A program made the position numbers and the translations under genes. The notes under the pieces were generated by a model. That model saw only the letters and a program-made list of their open reading frames with translations. It made no database searches and was not told where the DNA came from. Shown in pieces: positions 8,598 through 17,968 of a DNA stretch of 42,360 nucleotides; the stretch's first letter is position 1, and the number at the start of each line of letters is the position of its first letter. Where the stretch lies: assembly GCA_030590485.1 (NCBI GenBank), contig JAUUYL010000014.1:1-42360 (forward strand), written 5' to 3'. This DNA comes from Lentisphaerota bacterium (GTDB taxonomy: Bacteria > Verrucomicrobiota > Kiritimatiellia > UBA8416 > JAUUYL01).

Positions 8598-9224
8598 TCA
8601 AGCCGACGTAACGTTTACCTCTTTAAGAAATGCAATAATCTCAGACCCTGAACGGTGCATATCCAGCACAATTCTATCGATCTTGATCACCAGCAAGTTG
8701 AATGCTGCGTAGCATGGAATTGCAACCATCAATCCGGCTACAGTAGTGACTAGAGCCCCCATCAGCGCTGTCCACACATCAGCGGACTGAACCATCGGAG
8801 CTTGTGTCTTCAGAACAAAAAGAAACTTCATCATTCCCATCACAGTCCCCAGAAGGCCAAGCAGAGGTGTCATTTGCGCGACTGTCGCAACAACCACCAA
8901 ACGCCGCTCCATACGTGATATCTCTGCCGAACTAGCCTCGTCGACCGCCTGCATAACAGCCTCTCTCTGATCGTCGCGATGAAGAATAGCGGTTTTAACA
9001 ATGTAAGCCACTGGGCCCGGTGTTTCCTCACATATCATCAAGGCTTCTTTAATATTGCGACGCTTAAGGATATTTAATATGCCTTTAAGAAAGTCGTCCG
9101 ACCTGATTCTCGCCCTATGAAGATGCAATCCCCGTTCAATAAAGACCGCCAATGCAAACAAACCACTAAGCACAATAATCCATAAAACAGGACCACCCTG
9201 TTGAAACATCATACCAATTTCCAT
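8598..9224 (-). CDS. exbB: ExbB/TolQ/MotA-family proton channel
   Basis: A 208-residue protein with three membrane helices (about residues 12-30, 110-134 and 152-176) and the family motif TPLLGLLGTVMGM. It assembles as the pentameric stator around ExbD in the inner membrane. An ATG at 9236 gives a 212-residue reading, but GGAGGTG lies five bases before the ATG at 9224 and within the first codons of the longer form, so 9224 is preferred. Upstream lies the large TPR gene (51 bp gap), downstream exbD: the TPR-ExbB-ExbD order common in PVC and Bacteroidetes-type envelopes. Confidence 0.92.
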   Translation of the reverse strand: MEIGMMFQQGGPVLWIIVLSGLFALAVFIERGLHLHRARIRSDDFLKGILNILKRRNIKEALMICEETPGPVAYIVKTAILHRDDQREAVMQAVDEASSAEISRMERRLVVVATVAQMTPLLGLLGTVMGMMKFLFVLKTQAPMVQSADVWTALMGALVTTVAGLMVAIPCYAAFNLLVIKIDRIVLDMHRSGSEIIAFLKEVNVTSA

Positions 9225-9275
9225 ATCCACCTCCATCGTAAAGCCTACTCATACTCTCGCAGGCTTAGTTATAAG

Positions 9276-11822
9276 TTAATAGAAAAGCCACCAGTGCTCA
9301 GATTTAATTTTCTCAATACGGCGCTTGGCATCCGGTGCCGCTTCACCGCCAATTTTCAGCATAAGCTCCAGAATTGATACTGCAGCTTTAAATTCTTCGT
9401 TGTCTTCTGCAATGCCGGATGCAGCGTATGCCGCTTTTGTCATCCAGAGTCTCGATGATTCATTGTGCCGCACACCCTTCTCACGTTCATCTATTGAGCG
9501 TAAAAGAATCTTCTGGTAATAATACTCAAATGACTCCGCGGTTCTGCCCGTTTTTTCAAGAGAACGCGCCGTCTTGTATTCCGCTTCAACAACCTGCTCT
9601 GCGCGAGCGTTGGAACTGTTAATCACCACCCTGTATGACCCCATGCTTTCCTTGTAACGCCTTTGGTCATCGCCACCGAGTATGAACTGACAGTCACCCT
9701 TACCCAACCAGGCTGATATAACAAGAGGCGATTCCGGATATTTGTTAATGATCTCGCCAAAGATCAATATCGCCGCATCATAATTTGCCATTTCGCACAA
9801 TGCTTCCCCTTGGGCGAACCTGGCATCCGGCATCTTACTGCTATTAGGATAATCCTTAATCATAGCCGCGAGTGTCTCTACACCCATCTTATACTCTCGT
9901 CTTTTTATAAGGGAATACCCTTTCCATAAGAGCGCATCAGCAGCAAGCGCATGGTCCTTGTACTTCTCTGCAAAATCATTAAACGCCTTCTCGGAATCCT
10001 TGAACTGACCATGATTAAAATGGTAGCGCCCAACCCAAAAGAACACAGCAGGGGTAAGGTTAGACTTAGGATATTTCTCAATGAAGCTGTTAAAGACTTT
10101 TAATGTTGTCTCGTCCTGACCAATCCAATAATGACACATACCTTGTTTGTAATAAGCCTCCTCAACCACATCACTTTCAGGGTGATTGGCTGCAATACGC
10201 TCAAAGTCTTCCATCGCCTTATTAAAACGCCACTGCTGAAAATAAATATTGCCTCGGCCGAAAAGAACGTCAGGCATAAACTTGCTCTTAGGATACAAGG
10301 TCGTCAGGCTGGTATAAAGTGTCGTAGCATCTCGCAACAAACCCTGTTTGACCTTCATTTCTGCAATCCGGAGCAAAGCTTCCTCGGCAAGCTGACTTTC
10401 AGGATACGACGCTACCAGAGCACGGAACACTTCCTCCGCTTTATCATATTTCTCGTCACGAGCCTGACTTTCCGCCAATTGAAAAGACGCGTCTGGAATA
10501 AACCGTGAAGCCGGGTGGACCTTCATCAACAGCCCGTATGCATCAGCGGCCAGCTTGTACTGGTTATTCCGAAAATAAGAATCGCCGACTTTGAATAATG
10601 ACTCCTCTTTCCGGACGGGATCCGTAAATAAGTCATACGCTTTCTGGAACTCAATTGCCGACTCCGACTGTCGCCCAAGATGACTCAATCCCCACCCCTT
10701 GCCGAAATGCGCCTCTGCCAAACCAAAAGTATTCGTAAATGTCTCTGTGTAATATTGAAACTCGTTTACCGACAAATCGTATTTGGCTGTATCAAGAAAT
10801 GCCTTCGCCAATTCAAGCTGCGCGTCACTCGAGGCCGGATCATCAGGAAATTCGGAAATAAACACCTTCAGAAGTGCAGCCCCCTTCTCTATGTTATTTC
10901 TCTCGAGATAAATCGTGCCGAGTTCCAGATTTCCCAAGCTCTTAATTCCGGGATTGCTGGCCAGCTCAACACCCCTGGCAACTGCGTTGACGGCCGCAGG
11001 AAGGTTCGTCAAGGCACCATGGGCATAAGCCGAAGAGTACAGCGCCTCAGCCCGCAAATCGCCTGCCGCGTTGTTGTTGTCCGCGAGTGTCGTTAAGATA
11101 GTTACAGCTTGTTTATAATTAGACCTCTTCAGATAGAGACGCCCCAACCACAGCTGCCCCTCTCGAACTGCCCTTAATTCCTTCTTTATTCGAACAAGTC
11201 TATTCAGGACTTCCGCGGCTTTTTCATCCTGCCCCACGGTCATCAGGGTCTTTGCCCATTCAATAAGATTGTCAGGTGAGTCCGGCGATTTGCCAAACTT
11301 CTTATCAAACACCTCAAACTCAACGAGAGCTTTCTCTGCGTCACCACTTTTGTAGTAGCACCAGGCTCTCAACCGTTCCGCTCGCCCGAGAAACTCGCTT
11401 TCAGGATAGTTTTTCTTAAAAAGATTAACCTCCTTGAGTGCCTGCGCGTATTCACCCTTCTCATACTCGACCAACGTCCGCCAGAAAACGAGCAACCCTC
11501 TGTCCGAAATCCTCTTCTTGTCAACCTCATTAAGCAACCGCTGAACATCTTCAAACTTCTTCTGCTCATGAAGTGAGCGCAACAGATGATTCAAGACCTT
11601 CTCGTACTCCTGAGGCTTGATAGTCTCGCCGAATTCCGCGAGATACTGCTCGAACTGTTTCTGCGCGAAAGAATAGACTCCATGATCAAGAGCCGTCTCA
11701 CCCTCCTTCAAAAGCTTCTTGGCATCCTGAGCCATGAGCGCCGGCGTAGAAACCGAGATTAAAAGGCACACCAAAAGTAGAGCCTTTCTTACATGAACCA
11801 TTAACAATGAACCATTAACCAT
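9276..11822 (-). CDS. Secreted tetratricopeptide-repeat protein (YbgF/Tol-Pal-like)
   Basis: An 848-residue protein with a signal peptide (RKALLLVCLLISVSTPALMA, about residues 12-31) and then TPR units almost to the end, with recurring AExxF...YPxS turns such as YPESQLAEEAL and YPKSNLTP. Such proteins bind partners in the periplasm; its place before exbB suggests it belongs to the same envelope machine. The first codons come from a 7-bp repeat (11793-11823): M1 overlaps the uvrA stop (TAATG), but ATG at residue 8 (11801) leaves a normal signal peptide and may be the real start. Some repeats resemble BamD/YbgF TPRs. Precise role unknown. Confidence 0.85.
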   Translation of the reverse strand: MVNGSLLMVHVRKALLLVCLLISVSTPALMAQDAKKLLKEGETALDHGVYSFAQKQFEQYLAEFGETIKPQEYEKVLNHLLRSLHEQKKFEDVQRLLNEVDKKRISDRGLLVFWRTLVEYEKGEYAQALKEVNLFKKNYPESEFLGRAERLRAWCYYKSGDAEKALVEFEVFDKKFGKSPDSPDNLIEWAKTLMTVGQDEKAAEVLNRLVRIKKELRAVREGQLWLGRLYLKRSNYKQAVTILTTLADNNNAAGDLRAEALYSSAYAHGALTNLPAAVNAVARGVELASNPGIKSLGNLELGTIYLERNNIEKGAALLKVFISEFPDDPASSDAQLELAKAFLDTAKYDLSVNEFQYYTETFTNTFGLAEAHFGKGWGLSHLGRQSESAIEFQKAYDLFTDPVRKEESLFKVGDSYFRNNQYKLAADAYGLLMKVHPASRFIPDASFQLAESQARDEKYDKAEEVFRALVASYPESQLAEEALLRIAEMKVKQGLLRDATTLYTSLTTLYPKSKFMPDVLFGRGNIYFQQWRFNKAMEDFERIAANHPESDVVEEAYYKQGMCHYWIGQDETTLKVFNSFIEKYPKSNLTPAVFFWVGRYHFNHGQFKDSEKAFNDFAEKYKDHALAADALLWKGYSLIKRREYKMGVETLAAMIKDYPNSSKMPDARFAQGEALCEMANYDAAILIFGEIINKYPESPLVISAWLGKGDCQFILGGDDQRRYKESMGSYRVVINSSNARAEQVVEAEYKTARSLEKTGRTAESFEYYYQKILLRSIDEREKGVRHNESSRLWMTKAAYAASGIAEDNEEFKAAVSILELMLKIGGEAAPDAKRRIEKIKSEHWWLFY

Positions 11823-11823
11823 T
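11793..11823. repeat. 7-bp-period array at the uvrA/TPR gene junction
   Basis: Four units, ATGAACC-ATTAACA-ATGAACC-ATTAACC, plus a partial fifth. The array supplies the uvrA stop codon and the first ten codons of the TPR gene. It is related in word to the array at 25909. Confidence 0.75.
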
Positions 11824-14662
11824 ACTTCAGCGCTTCTTTCAAAAATTGTCCCGTATACGACTTCTTCACTTTTGCAATGTCCTCCGGCGTCCCCTCTGCC
11901 AACACCATGCCGCCCTTATCGCCCCCTTCAGGGCCAAGATCTATCACATAATCAGCTGTCTTAATGACATCAAGATTATGCTCTATAACGACCACGGTGT
12001 TGCCTGAATCCCTCAACCTCAACAACACCTGCATAAGTTTCTGTATATCTGCAAAATGCAGTCCCGTAGTCGGTTCGTCAAGCAGGTACAAAGTCTTCCC
12101 TGTCGCCCTTTTACTTAACTCTGAAGACAGCTTAACACGTTGAGCCTCACCTCCAGATAGAGTAGTCGCAGATTGCCCTAATTGCAAGTAACCAAGTCCT
12201 ACCTCTGAAAGTGTACGTAACTTACGCTCAACAGAGGGAATGTTAGTAAAATATTCAAGTGCTTCATTGATTGTCATAGAGAGAACTTCCTGAATATTCC
12301 TGCCATTATACAGTATATCCAGCGTTTCCCTGTTGTAACGTGCGCCTCGGCATTGTTCGCATGTCACATACACATCCGGTAGAAAATGCATTTCCAGACG
12401 TAGAAGACCGTCGCCCTTACAGGTTTCGCAGCGACCGCCCTTGACATTAAAGCTGAATCGGCCGGGACCATACCCTCTTACCTTTGCTTCGGGAGTCTGA
12501 GCAAACATTTTCCTTATATCAGTAAACGCACCTGTATAAGTAGCCGGATTACTCCTCGGTGTCCTGCCGATTGGAGATTGATCAATAACAATCACCTTAT
12601 CAAGCTTGCCGAGTCCCGTAATTTTGTCGTGCTTACCCGATCGCTCTCTGGATCCATTAAAATGACGAAACAACGCACGCTTAAGAATGTTATCGATCAA
12701 TGTACTCTTCCCACTCCCCGATACGCCAGAGACACAAACAAAAAGACCTAACGGAATAGCAACATCAATATTCTTAAGATTGTTAGCCGCCGCGCCATGA
12801 ATCTTTAAAAAGGATTTACCTATTTCTTTTCTCGCAGTTGGAACATGGATTTGATTCTTTTTACTCAAGAAGCGGGCTGTCACTGATCGCTTAGAGCTCA
12901 TCAACGTCTTCAGCGAACCTTGACATACAACCTCGCCTCCGTGACGTCCCGCGCCGGGTCCGAGGTCGATAATATAATCAGCCTCGCGAATCATCTGCTC
13001 ATCGTGTTCAACAATGATCACAGTGTTACCAACATCGCGCAACATCTTCAGTTGTTTAACAAGCCTCAGGTTGTCACGTAAATGCAAACCGATTGTCGGC
13101 TCATCCAAAACATAGAGTACACCTACAAGTCCTGAACCAATCTGAGTGGCCAGCCTTATCCTTTGACTTTCGCCGCCGCTGAGCGTTCCGCTTTCCCTGT
13201 CGAGCGTCAGGTAATCAAGCCCCACATCGACCATAAAATTAAGGCGCCTGCTTATTTCCTTGAGTATTTCATCACCAATAATCATCTGCTGCTCTATAAG
13301 ATCCAAGCCAGCAAAGAATTTGGCGGCATTAGCTATGGTCATTTGAACCACGTCGACTATGGACTTGCCCTGTATTGTGCAGGCCATGACTTCAGGCTTA
13401 AGCCTTGCACCATGACATGACTCGCAGTTCGTGCGGCTCATGTATTTCCTCAATCTCTGGCGCGTATAATCGCTATCAGTCTTTTCATACCTACGCATCA
13501 GATTGGGAAGAAAACCCTCGAAAGGCTTCTGCAGTTTTCTAAAACTTCCTCCGCGCCAATAACCCAGCTCAACATCTTCACCGTCTGATCCATGAAAAAG
13601 AATTTGTCTATGCTCGGCACTTATCTTGTCAAACGGCTTATCCATGTCGATTCCATAATGCTTGCAAACGCCGCGTAACAGGTTCTTGTAGTAGATTATC
13701 AGTCGCCGACCACCCCGTCTCCAGGCGTATACAGCGCCGTCATTGATAGACAGGCTCTCATCCGGAACCAGCAGCCCTTCATCAAAGACCAACATCTTCC
13801 CCAGTCCGCTGCAGGTCGGGCATGCTCCATATGGGCTATTGAATGAAAACGAGCGGGGCTGCAATTCCTCGAAACTTATCCCGCATTTCGCGCAGGCAAA
13901 ACGCTCAGAATACAGAACCTCCTGCCAGTCATCCTTGCCAGGTTCCTGAAGGAGTACTATTACCGTGCTATGCCCATGCTTCAGGGCGAGCTCAAGTGAG
14001 TCTGTCAATCGGCTCCGTATACGGTTCGTTATGATTAATCGGTCAACCACAGCCTCAATGGTGTGAACCTTTGTCTTCGCAAGCTTAGGAGGCTCCTCTA
14101 CTTCGCATAGCTCTCCATCAACCCGCGCCCGGACAAAACCCTGCTGTAAAATGGATTTAAAAAGATCATCATGCGCCCCCTTTCGCCCCCTGACAAGCGG
14201 CGCAAGCAATGTGACTTTCGTTCTGACTGGATATTTAAGAAGAAGTTCAACAATCTCCTCCGCGCTCTGACTGCTTACCGCTGATCCACACTTCGGGCAA
14301 TGCGGCTTTCCTATGTTAGCGAACAGGAGACGAAGATAGTCGTGCACCTCGGTAGAAGTAGCAACTATAGATCTGGGGTTGGAGCCCGCCGTTCTCTGTT
14401 CGATTGAAATGGCAGGGGAAAGACCTTCGATGTGATCAATATCAGGTTTCTGCATTTGATTCAAGAACTGACGAGCGTATGCCGACAGGCTCTCAACATA
14501 ACGACGCTGACCCTCGGCGTATATAGTATCAAACGCGAGAGATGACTTACCTGACCCGCTCAGACCGGTGATAACAGTAAGTGCGTCACGAGGAATCTTG
14601 ACGTCGATGTTTTTTAGATTGTGTTCACGGGCACCAGCAATAACTATGTATTCTTTGGACAT
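11822..14662 (-). CDS. uvrA: UvrA, excinuclease ABC damage-recognition ATPase
   Basis: A 946-residue UvrA with both ABC halves. Walker A GLSGSGKS (about 33-40) and GVSGSGKS, signature motifs LSGGESQRIRLA and LSGGEAQRVKLS, and Walker B regions VLDEPTIGLH and LLDEPTTGLH are intact. Zinc-binding Cys pairs CPKC, CAKC/CPTC and CETC/CEQC are present. It finds bulky DNA lesions and loads UvrB in nucleotide excision repair. A GTG at 14668 would add two residues, but ATG 14662 sits right behind a G-rich stretch and matches family starts. It lies 23 bp after tyrS, and its stop overlaps the TPR start by one base. Confidence 0.97.
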   Translation of the reverse strand: MSKEYIVIAGAREHNLKNIDVKIPRDALTVITGLSGSGKSSLAFDTIYAEGQRRYVESLSAYARQFLNQMQKPDIDHIEGLSPAISIEQRTAGSNPRSIVATSTEVHDYLRLLFANIGKPHCPKCGSAVSSQSAEEIVELLLKYPVRTKVTLLAPLVRGRKGAHDDLFKSILQQGFVRARVDGELCEVEEPPKLAKTKVHTIEAVVDRLIITNRIRSRLTDSLELALKHGHSTVIVLLQEPGKDDWQEVLYSERFACAKCGISFEELQPRSFSFNSPYGACPTCSGLGKMLVFDEGLLVPDESLSINDGAVYAWRRGGRRLIIYYKNLLRGVCKHYGIDMDKPFDKISAEHRQILFHGSDGEDVELGYWRGGSFRKLQKPFEGFLPNLMRRYEKTDSDYTRQRLRKYMSRTNCESCHGARLKPEVMACTIQGKSIVDVVQMTIANAAKFFAGLDLIEQQMIIGDEILKEISRRLNFMVDVGLDYLTLDRESGTLSGGESQRIRLATQIGSGLVGVLYVLDEPTIGLHLRDNLRLVKQLKMLRDVGNTVIIVEHDEQMIREADYIIDLGPGAGRHGGEVVCQGSLKTLMSSKRSVTARFLSKKNQIHVPTARKEIGKSFLKIHGAAANNLKNIDVAIPLGLFVCVSGVSGSGKSTLIDNILKRALFRHFNGSRERSGKHDKITGLGKLDKVIVIDQSPIGRTPRSNPATYTGAFTDIRKMFAQTPEAKVRGYGPGRFSFNVKGGRCETCKGDGLLRLEMHFLPDVYVTCEQCRGARYNRETLDILYNGRNIQEVLSMTINEALEYFTNIPSVERKLRTLSEVGLGYLQLGQSATTLSGGEAQRVKLSSELSKRATGKTLYLLDEPTTGLHFADIQKLMQVLLRLRDSGNTVVVIEHNLDVIKTADYVIDLGPEGGDKGGMVLAEGTPEDIAKVKKSYTGQFLKEALK

Positions 14663-14685
14663 CCCCACCCACCCATTACAAACAA

Positions 14686-15954
14686 TTAAACCACTCTTAC
14701 CATGTGGTAGTTTTTCTTTCCGGAGCGAAGAACAAGAATCTGGCCGTCAATGATATTTGAAGATTCTACCATCGATTCAACAGATTCCACTCTGATATTG
14801 TTCAAGTAGAGTCCACCGTTAGTAATCAGGCGTCGCGCCTCACCTTTGCTCTTCAGCATTCCTGATGCCGCAACGACATCAATCACCAACTTACATTCAA
14901 CATCATCTTTTGCCATTTCAACAGAATCAACATCAGAAAAGACAGACAGCAGATCGGAAGCATTCAACCCGTCCATAGCCTGGCCATACATGACAGCAGT
15001 CGCCTTCTGGGCCTTCTCAAGCCCTTCGTCTCCATGCACGAGGCGTGTAACCTCCTCTGCGAGGCGCTTCTGCGTTTCTCTACGCCCTGGATCATCCTGA
15101 ACTTTCTTCTCAAACTCAGCAATATCCTCTATCGACATAAAAGTAAATATCTTGAGAAATCTCACAGCATCAGCATCATCGGTTCTCAAGAAGAACTGAT
15201 AGAAATCATAAAACGAAGTCTTAGCACTATCCAGATAGACCGCATTACCTTCACTCTTACCAAATTTCTGACCTGAACTATCACAAACCAAAGGCATTGT
15301 GACGCCATAGACTTCTTCGCTTTTAAGCCGCCTTACCAGATCGATACCCGCAGTTATATTACCCCACTGATCAGACCCTCCGATTTGCATGATACAATTC
15401 TGGTCTTCAAAAAGTCTCAGAAAATCATATGCCTGAAGAAGTTGATAGCTGAACTCGGTAAAGCTCATGCCTGTATCACTATCCAGACGCGCGCGAACAC
15501 TTTCCTTGCCCAGCATTGTCCCCATCCGGAAATTCCTGCCGACATCGCGCAGAAACTCGATAAAAGTAAACTTATCCAGCCATTCACGATTATTGACGAT
15601 CTTAACGGAGTCAGACGCACCAGAGCGGCCAAGTATTCTTACCAGATTCTCTTCAATGCCCTTCTGATTAATCTCGACAGTCGCCTCGTCCAGCAAAGCC
15701 CGTTCACTGGATTTACCGGAAGGATCGCCTATCATCCCTGTCGCGCCGCCAACAAGAGCAACCACCTTATGACCGCATTCAATGAAATGGGCGAGAACTT
15801 TTACCGTTACCAAGTTGCCCACCTGCAGACTCTCTGCAGATGGATCAAATCCGGCATAAACCGTAATGGATGATTCTGTGCGCTTATTGACATCAGGACT
15901 CGTCACATCGTCCAGAAGACAACGCTCCCTCAAGATATCAATGATGTTTTTCAT
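14686..15954 (-). CDS. tyrS: TyrS, tyrosyl-tRNA synthetase
   Basis: A 422-residue class I aminoacyl-tRNA synthetase. The HIGH-type motif is QVGNL (44-48) after YAGFDPSAESL, and the KMSKS-type loop is KFGKS (230-234). SDQWGN (194-199) is part of the tyrosine site. The C-terminal S4 RNA-binding domain (about 350-420, MLKSKGEARRLITNGGLYLN) is complete. It charges tRNA-Tyr in the cytoplasm. Its ATG overlaps the rpsA stop by one base (TGATG), suggesting translational coupling. No T-box leader is possible here because rpsA directly abuts. Confidence 0.97.
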   Translation of the reverse strand: MKNIIDILRERCLLDDVTSPDVNKRTESSITVYAGFDPSAESLQVGNLVTVKVLAHFIECGHKVVALVGGATGMIGDPSGKSSERALLDEATVEINQKGIEENLVRILGRSGASDSVKIVNNREWLDKFTFIEFLRDVGRNFRMGTMLGKESVRARLDSDTGMSFTEFSYQLLQAYDFLRLFEDQNCIMQIGGSDQWGNITAGIDLVRRLKSEEVYGVTMPLVCDSSGQKFGKSEGNAVYLDSAKTSFYDFYQFFLRTDDADAVRFLKIFTFMSIEDIAEFEKKVQDDPGRRETQKRLAEEVTRLVHGDEGLEKAQKATAVMYGQAMDGLNASDLLSVFSDVDSVEMAKDDVECKLVIDVVAASGMLKSKGEARRLITNGGLYLNNIRVESVESMVESSNIIDGQILVLRSGKKNYHMVRVV

Positions 15955-17780
15955 CAGGCAGGATCTTCAGGCTTATCACCATCACTCTGCGTATCTTCGG
16001 CTGCGTCGTCTTTGCTGTCACCAGGATGCCATTCTTCCGGCATCACTCCAGCATTACCAAGAGCTTCGTCGAAAGCACTGGCCAGACCAACCATGTCTTC
16101 TCCAGGACGCAGACCGTCCATGATATCGTCAGCCTGTTTCAAGAAATCCTCCTCAGGCATGGATACGGCTTTAATGCTCAAGCCTATACGACGTTCGTTC
16201 CTATCGATACGAACTATCCGCGCTTCAACATCAGAGCCAACATCAAGAGCATCTTTAACGTTCTCAATGTGACCTTCGCTGATCTGAGATATATGAACCA
16301 ATCCGTCAATTCCTTCTTCGATTCCGACAAACGCACCAAACGCCGCGATCTTCGTAACCTTGCCGGTAACAATCTGACCAATATGATATTTTGAGGCAAT
16401 CGTGTTCCATGGATCATCAGAAGCCTGCTTCAGGCCAAGACTGATACGTTTGTTCTCTTTGTCTATCTCAAGAACAACAGCTTCAAGCGCATCGCCTTTC
16501 TGAAGCACTTCAGAAGGATGATTGATCTTACGTGTCCAGGATATGTCAGACACATGTATCATTCCGTCAATACCGTCCTCGATTTCCACAAATGCGCCAT
16601 AGGAAGTGAAGTTACGCACAACACCCTTGACCCTTGAACCTGCAGGGAAACGCTCATGGACAGTGTCCCAAGGATTAGCAGACGTCTGCCTGATACCGAG
16701 CGCAATCTTCTGCTCGTCCTTGTTGATGCTCAATACAGCAACTTCAACCTCTTCACCGAGAGTGAGAACATCAGATGCTCTTGCAACACGCTTGGTCCAG
16801 GAAATCTCAGAAACATGAACAAGCCCTTCAACACCCTCTTCAATTTCAACAAACGCACCATAAGGAACAAGGTTGACGACTTTGCCTTTCAGGCGGCTTC
16901 CAACAGGGAATTTCTCTTCGATCTTCTCCCATGGATTCTCGTTAGACTGTTTCAAACCAAGGGAAACTCTCTGTTTCTCCTGATCCACATCAAGAATCAT
17001 AACCTCGAGATCCTGTCCTACAGACACCATCTCAGACGGATGCTTGATCCTGCCCCAGCTCATATCCGTGATATGCAAAAGTCCGTCAAGTCCATCGAGG
17101 TCAACAAAGACACCAAAATCTGTGATGTTCTTTACGCGTCCCTTACGCTTCTGGCCAGCTTCAATAGTTTCCATCAGGGCTTTTCTTTTACCCTTGAGAC
17201 GTTCTTCAATCAGCTCACGCCTTGAAAGAATTATGTTCCGTCGCTCAGGATTGATCTTAATGATCCTGCATTCCAGTTTCTGTCCCAAAAATGTTTCTGT
17301 GTTACGGATTGGCATAACATCGATCTGGCTTCCTGGAAGAAATGCTTCAACTCCCTCGAGATCAACGATTAAACCACCTCTGACGCGAGTCTTAACGACA
17401 CCTTCTACAACACCGCCTTCTTCATAATTCGCGAGGACATGCTCCCACTGAAGTTTCTCGTCAGCCTTTTGCTTACTAAGGACAACCATTCCGTAATCAT
17501 CTTCGATTTCGTCAAGAAGGACATCCAGCTTGTCGCCAAGCTTTACTAAAGATATATCACCGAATTCATGGCCGGCAACAACACCTTCCGACTTGTACCC
17601 GATATCAATGAGAACCTCATTGGATCGAACTTCCAGCACAGTTCCGGTTACTATGGAACCCTGCGTGAAGTTCTTTATGGTTTCTTCATACATTGCGGAC
17701 ATCTCGGCCCGGTCATCGCCACTGAACTGTGACAAATCATACTCTACTGACTTTTTCTGCTGTTTTACTTTTGCTTCCAT
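15954..17780 (-). CDS. rpsA: Ribosomal protein S1 (six S1 domains)
   Basis: A 608-residue S1 protein with six OB-type S1 domains at about 38-106, 121-187, 208-277, 292-363, 379-450 and 465-535, the full E. coli-type count. Domains 3-6 carry the conserved GAFV or GVFV, GLVH/MIH and SW/SEIS pattern. It binds mRNA and helps 30S subunits start on structured or weak-SD messages. The acidic, Asp/Pro-rich tail (560-608) is probably disordered. No clear Shine-Dalgarno precedes its own ATG, as is usual for rpsA, which is autoregulated in E. coli. It leads the rpsA-tyrS-uvrA unit. Confidence 0.96.
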   Translation of the reverse strand: MEAKVKQQKKSVEYDLSQFSGDDRAEMSAMYEETIKNFTQGSIVTGTVLEVRSNEVLIDIGYKSEGVVAGHEFGDISLVKLGDKLDVLLDEIEDDYGMVVLSKQKADEKLQWEHVLANYEEGGVVEGVVKTRVRGGLIVDLEGVEAFLPGSQIDVMPIRNTETFLGQKLECRIIKINPERRNIILSRRELIEERLKGKRKALMETIEAGQKRKGRVKNITDFGVFVDLDGLDGLLHITDMSWGRIKHPSEMVSVGQDLEVMILDVDQEKQRVSLGLKQSNENPWEKIEEKFPVGSRLKGKVVNLVPYGAFVEIEEGVEGLVHVSEISWTKRVARASDVLTLGEEVEVAVLSINKDEQKIALGIRQTSANPWDTVHERFPAGSRVKGVVRNFTSYGAFVEIEDGIDGMIHVSDISWTRKINHPSEVLQKGDALEAVVLEIDKENKRISLGLKQASDDPWNTIASKYHIGQIVTGKVTKIAAFGAFVGIEEGIDGLVHISQISEGHIENVKDALDVGSDVEARIVRIDRNERRIGLSIKAVSMPEEDFLKQADDIMDGLRPGEDMVGLASAFDEALGNAGVMPEEWHPGDSKDDAAEDTQSDGDKPEDPA

Positions 17781-17838
17781 TAATTACTACTACTCTTGTT
17801 GTGTTACCAGGTTACTAACCTTCCTCCGCACCCCTGTT

Positions 17839-17863
17839 CCATATCACCTGATATGGGAGTATA
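17839..17863 (-). promoter_or_regulatory. Candidate rpsA -10 box with overlapping palindrome
   Basis: On the minus strand a TATACT hexamer (17858-17863) is a good -10. Upstream sequence (TTGTTTGACA) offers only poorly spaced -35 candidates. Immediately downstream lies an 18-bp dyad, CCATATCACCTGATATGG (17839-17856), that would cover the start point. It could be an operator or a 5'-UTR hairpin for rpsA; this is inferred. Confidence 0.35.
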
Positions 17864-17968
17864 CGCTTATCTTTTGTCAAACAAACCCGCTTCATATACA
17901 AATAAGGGGTGTAGTGCAAGGGAAAAACACGCTTATTTCGGGATAATTTGGAGCTCATGGAGAGAAAA

